Of a stretch of DNA of 16,356 nucleotides, positions 15,496 through 16,356 are shown in pieces. Source of the stretch: CAZMXS01 sp964570325 (GTDB lineage: Bacteria > Verrucomicrobiota > Kiritimatiellia > CAIQIC01 > CAZMXS01); the NCBI GenBank assembly GCA_964570325.1, contig CAZMXS010000089.1, positions 1 to 16,356 on the forward strand. Direction: 5' to 3'. Both the position numbers and the translations under genes were made by a program. The stretch's first letter is position 1. Each line of letters opens with the position of its first letter. The notes beneath the pieces were generated by a model. It searched no databases, was not told the DNA's origin, and saw only the letters and a list, made by a program, of their open reading frames with translations.

Positions 15496-16356
15496 CTATG
15501 TTCGGATCTGCCCGGCGCCCGTTACCACGTACTTGTAGGTGGTTAATTCCTCGAGCGCCATCGGGCCGCGCGCGTGAATTTTGTCGGTGCTGATTCCGAT
15601 TTCGGCGCCCATCCCGAATTCGCCACCGTCCGTGAAGCGCGTCGAAGCATTGATATACACCGCCGCGGAATCCACCTCCTGGGTGAAGACGGACTGCGCC
15701 TTGGCGTCATTCGCCACGATGGCGTCGGAATGATGTGAGCCATACCGGTTGATGTGCTCCACAGCGGCGCGCACGTCCGGCACAATCCGCACCGCCAGGA
15801 TCAGTGCCAGGTATTCGGCGTACCAATCATCCTCGGTCGCCGGCTTCATGGATGGAACCAGCGCGCGGCTGGCCTCGTCGCCACGTAGTTCGACCCCGCG
15901 GGTGATCAGGCGTTCGCTCATGGGCGGCAGGAAGGCCGCCGCAATCTTTTCGTGGACTAGCAGGGTCTCGATCGCGTTGCACACGCCAGGCCGCTGGCAC
16001 TTGGCATTCTCGACAATCCGCAGCGCCATCTCTAAGTCCGCGCTTGCATCCACATACACATGGCAGTTGCCCTTGTAATGCTTGATGACCGGCACGCGCG
16101 CCTGCTCGGTGACGGCGCGGATCAGGCCCTCGCCACCGCGGGGCATGACCAAATCCACGCGGCCCTCAAGCTGAACTAACTCGCGGATCGCGTCGCGATC
16201 GGTGGACTCAATCATTTGGATGGCATGGTCCGGCAGACCCTTGGTTTTGCCGCCGGCGGCGAGCGCGTCCGCGATGGCCTTGTTAGAGTTCATTGCCTCC
16301 TTGCCGCCGCGCAGGATCACGGCGTTGGAGGTCTTGAAGCAAAGGGCGGCGGCGTC
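15496..16356 (-). CDS. proA: Glutamate-5-semialdehyde dehydrogenase (gamma-glutamyl phosphate reductase), partial
   Basis: The frame runs off the right edge of the window, leaving 286 codons that represent the C-terminal two-thirds of a protein usually about 415-420 residues long. ProA reduces gamma-glutamyl phosphate to glutamate semialdehyde with NADPH, the second step of proline synthesis in the cytosol. The fragment starts in the nucleotide-binding region (FKTSNAVILRGGKEA), contains NAKCQRPGVCNAIETLLV with the catalytic cysteine at 15979-15981, and then YGSHHSDAIV, GGEFGMGAEIGIST and HARGPMALEELTTYKY, all ProA signatures. GTG at 16320 is an internal valine codon, not the start. The proB partner would lie outside the window. 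Confidence 0.97.
   Translation of the reverse strand, partial: DAAALCFKTSNAVILRGGKEAMNSNKAIADALAAGGKTKGLPDHAIQMIESTDRDAIRELVQLEGRVDLVMPRGGEGLIRAVTEQARVPVIKHYKGNCHVYVDASADLEMALRIVENAKCQRPGVCNAIETLLVHEKIAAAFLPPMSERLITRGVELRGDEASRALVPSMKPATEDDWYAEYLALILAVRIVPDVRAAVEHINRYGSHHSDAIVANDAKAQSVFTQEVDSAAVYINASTRFTDGGEFGMGAEIGISTDKIHARGPMALEELTTYKYVVTGAGQIRT

Overview
The window is GC-rich chromosomal DNA with small accessory islands. It most likely comes from a PVC-superphylum bacterium of the Verrucomicrobiota/Kiritimatiellota type. That placement is an inference from three things: a 2385-residue secreted protein of jelly-roll-like repeats, Ca-binding D-x-D-x-D-G repeats and a C-terminal module ending in YFRVEVE (a combination I associate with that group); a WspA-like chemoreceptor; and GGGGTCAGGTC-ended elements related to REP-associated transposases. 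No rRNA or tRNA gene is visible to confirm it.

Layout. Positions 1-1883 are an accessory island. Two direct 202-bp elements (34-235 and 1662-1863, 191/202 identical by hand count) with perfect 16-bp terminal inverted repeats flank a reverse-strand AAA_14/DUF4143 ATPase gene. Each element keeps the first 12 codons (MARPLRI...) and an in-frame 3' remnant of what looks like an IS200-like/RAYT transposase gene, so they appear to be non-autonomous internal-deletion derivatives. Positions 2064-5456 carry, on the reverse strand, a CoA-transferase gene followed by a methyl-accepting chemotaxis protein gene. Positions 5457-5910 are non-coding, with a small palindrome and a degenerate dispersed repeat. 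A LacI-family regulator (5911-6921, reverse) is divergent from the giant secreted protein gene (7101-14258, forward). The AT-rich region between them holds promoter-like boxes and two perfect 10-bp inverted sites 96 bp apart. A second, small secreted jelly-roll-like protein follows (14510-15100), after an intergenic region with a long imperfect hairpin. A palindrome-bearing gap leads to the 3' two-thirds of proA (reverse, running off the right edge).

How the genes may work together. The LacI regulator most plausibly controls itself and the giant surface or secreted protein, with one candidate operator near each predicted transcription start. The giant protein and its small neighbour share the same kind of carbohydrate-binding-like fold and both carry signal peptides, so they may act in binding extracellular polysaccharide or in building an envelope layer; their ligand cannot be read from the sequence. 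The CoA-transferase suits fermentative carboxylate/acyl-CoA exchange and may be co-transcribed with the chemoreceptor. proA (proline synthesis) is an unrelated housekeeping gene. I see no CRISPR array, defence operon, integrase, tRNA or rRNA.
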